A stretch of 6,936 nucleotides of DNA from an uncultured Sulfurovum sp. (GTDB lineage: Bacteria; Campylobacterota; Campylobacteria; Campylobacterales; Sulfurovaceae), in contig CAMZNQ010000046.1 in the NCBI GenBank assembly GCA_947313765.1, forward strand, positions 1-6,936. The letters are read 5' to 3'. A model generated the notes under the pieces. The model made no database searches. It had not been told where the DNA came from and saw only the letters and a program-made list of their open reading frames with translations. A program made the translations under genes and the position numbers. How positions within the stretch are numbered: the stretch's first letter is position 1; each line of letters begins with the position of its first letter. Shown here piece after piece: positions 6,011-6,936 of this stretch.

Positions 6011-6042
6011 CTTAAAATCCTTGAAGTTTTATTTCTTTAAGA

Positions 6043-6074
6043 ATTATATAAAAGTTTTGTTAGCTATTTGTTAG
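6043..6074 (-). promoter_or_regulatory. Promoter of the DUF2202 lipoprotein gene with strong direct-repeat regulator box
   Basis: On the minus strand CTAACAAATAG (6074-6064) is followed at once by CTAACAAAACT (6063-6053), and TATAAT (6048-6043) starts 15 bases after the beginning of the second repeat. Repeat sequence, 11-bp period and spacing to the -10 are the same as in the promoter at 2884-2915; the ATAATTCTT initiation region is shared too. Transcription should begin near 6036, about 26 bases before the ATG. The upstream half-site contains the TAA stop of the preceding gene. No terminator separates the two genes, so some read-through is possible. Confidence 0.75.
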
Positions 6075-6936
6075 TAGGTTCTATTTATGTTTTTTGTATA
6101 ATTATAAAACAGCTCATTATCTAAAAAATATCTTAAAGAGAAGAGAGCTATAGTAGAACTATTTGTAGACTCTTTTATTATTTTAATCTGATTTTTTAAA
6201 CTCTCTATATCTATTGGTCTTATTTTAGAATTTTCCATTTTAAAACTCTCCACAATAGGAATGAAATCTCCTTTAAATTTTTTTGAAAAACTTTTTATAT
6301 ATCTAGCACTATCTTTATTATTGACTAGATTTGCACCAATTCCACTCTGTAGTAGTAGAGTATATCTATGGTCTGTAATATTTGAAATAAAATTCATATA
6401 TTTATCTATACTCATATTTTTTGAAAAGTAACTAGATATGTATAGCTTATCTTTTGAAATTTTACCTATTTCTTTAGCCATTTTTTGTAGATATTTTTTT
6501 AAATATATCTCTCTACTATCTTTTTGGAAGTTTGTATCATCAACCTCATCATATATATAGTATCCTTTAAAAGAGTTATGCTCTTTAGCTATTTTATATA
6601 TCTTTTTAGCTTGTAAAATATTTTGAGTAAGTAGATTAGTTAGATATTTCTCTATATCTATATCTCTCTTCTCTAAATTTTTAAAATATCTATCATCTCC
6701 ATATAGCCCAACTATAACTTTAATATTATATCTATCTGCATTAGATATTATATCTTTTAACCATTTTTCATCTTTTAAAAAATCAACAACACCAAATTTG
6801 CTCCATTGTAAGATAATTGTCTCTATTTTTGCTTGGTTTAATTTTTTAAAAACACTATTCCAATCCATCTTATCTTTTAGTAGTGGTTGATAAAATATAT
6901 AGTTTATAGATAGACTCTTTGAGGAGTCTATATTTT
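6071..6936 (-). CDS. DUF4434 (glycosidase-like TIM-barrel) protein, 5'-truncated by window edge
   Basis: The frame stays open to the edge of the window, so the gene starts outside it; the ATG at 6868 is internal. Translation upstream of that ATG gives IFYQPLLKDKMDWNSVF, which contains the F-x-QP opening of the family. Other family blocks are ETIILQWSKFG, FKGYYIYDEVDD (with the acidic residues expected at the active-site end of the barrel), LLLQSGIGAN and FIPIVESFKM. DUF4434 proteins usually read QDGIGA where this one has QSGIGA. The family resembles glycoside hydrolases with a TIM-barrel fold; substrate unknown. Many members are exported, but the N-terminus is not visible here. The gene is extremely AT- and Lys-rich. 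It ends within the regulatory box of the lipoprotein gene downstream. The function as a hydrolase is inference. Confidence 0.8.
   Translation of the reverse strand, partial: NIDSSKSLSINYIFYQPLLKDKMDWNSVFKKLNQAKIETIILQWSKFGVVDFLKDEKWLKDIISNADRYNIKVIVGLYGDDRYFKNLEKRDIDIEKYLTNLLTQNILQAKKIYKIAKEHNSFKGYYIYDEVDDTNFQKDSREIYLKKYLQKMAKEIGKISKDKLYISSYFSKNMSIDKYMNFISNITDHRYTLLLQSGIGANLVNNKDSARYIKSFSKKFKGDFIPIVESFKMENSKIRPIDIESLKNQIKIIKESTNSSTIALFSLRYFLDNELFYNYTKNINRTY

Noticed and set aside
6071..6868. A start of the DUF4434 gene at the ATG at 6868
   Set aside because: The minus-strand frame continues without stop to the window edge and encodes the family's FYQP motif before that ATG.
6910..6931. Inverted repeat ATAGACTC/GAGTCTAT near the right edge
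   Set aside because: It lies inside the DUF4434 coding frame, has no useful T-tract for the minus-strand transcript, and reads as ordinary codons.

Overview
The window looks like part of a Campylobacterota (epsilonproteobacterial) chromosome, perhaps a Sulfurimonas- or Arcobacter-type organism. The DNA is very AT-rich, promoters are little more than a TATAAT-like -10, genes are tightly packed with GTG and TTG starts, and the histidine kinase has a wording typical of that phylum. The genus cannot be fixed from sequence alone.

Layout: (1) 1-789, the 3' two thirds of wecB (UDP-GlcNAc 2-epimerase), closed by a strong terminator. (2) 944-2806, a translationally coupled three-gene operon: a small exported protein, an exported protein with a thrombospondin type-3-like Ca-binding segment and a probable outer-membrane beta-barrel, and an OmpR/PhoB-type response regulator. 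(3) 2947-3531, a small exported DUF2202 (ferritin-like) protein. (4) 3594-4622, a membrane histidine kinase. (5) On the minus strand and convergent with the kinase, 4628-6010, a large lipoprotein with a second DUF2202 domain. (6) 6071-6936 minus, the 3' part of a DUF4434 TIM-barrel gene whose start lies outside the window.

The main result is a shared promoter architecture. Upstream of both DUF2202 genes is a near-identical direct repeat, CTAACAAATAR followed by CTAACAAAACT, with an 11-bp period. The -10 hexamer begins exactly 15 bases after the start of the second repeat. A weaker copy with the same geometry precedes the operon that encodes the response regulator. The 11-bp period placed over the -35 region is the layout of PhoB/OmpR-family binding sites. 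I infer a self-contained envelope regulon: the kinase senses something in the periplasm, the regulator binds the repeats, and it controls two exported ferritin-like proteins plus its own operon, which also carries two envelope proteins. The signal and the DUF2202 chemistry are unknown. A metal- or oxidant-related role is only a guess from the ferritin-like fold.

No tRNA, rRNA, CRISPR array, insertion sequence or phage feature was seen. There is no gene-free stretch longer than about 155 bases.
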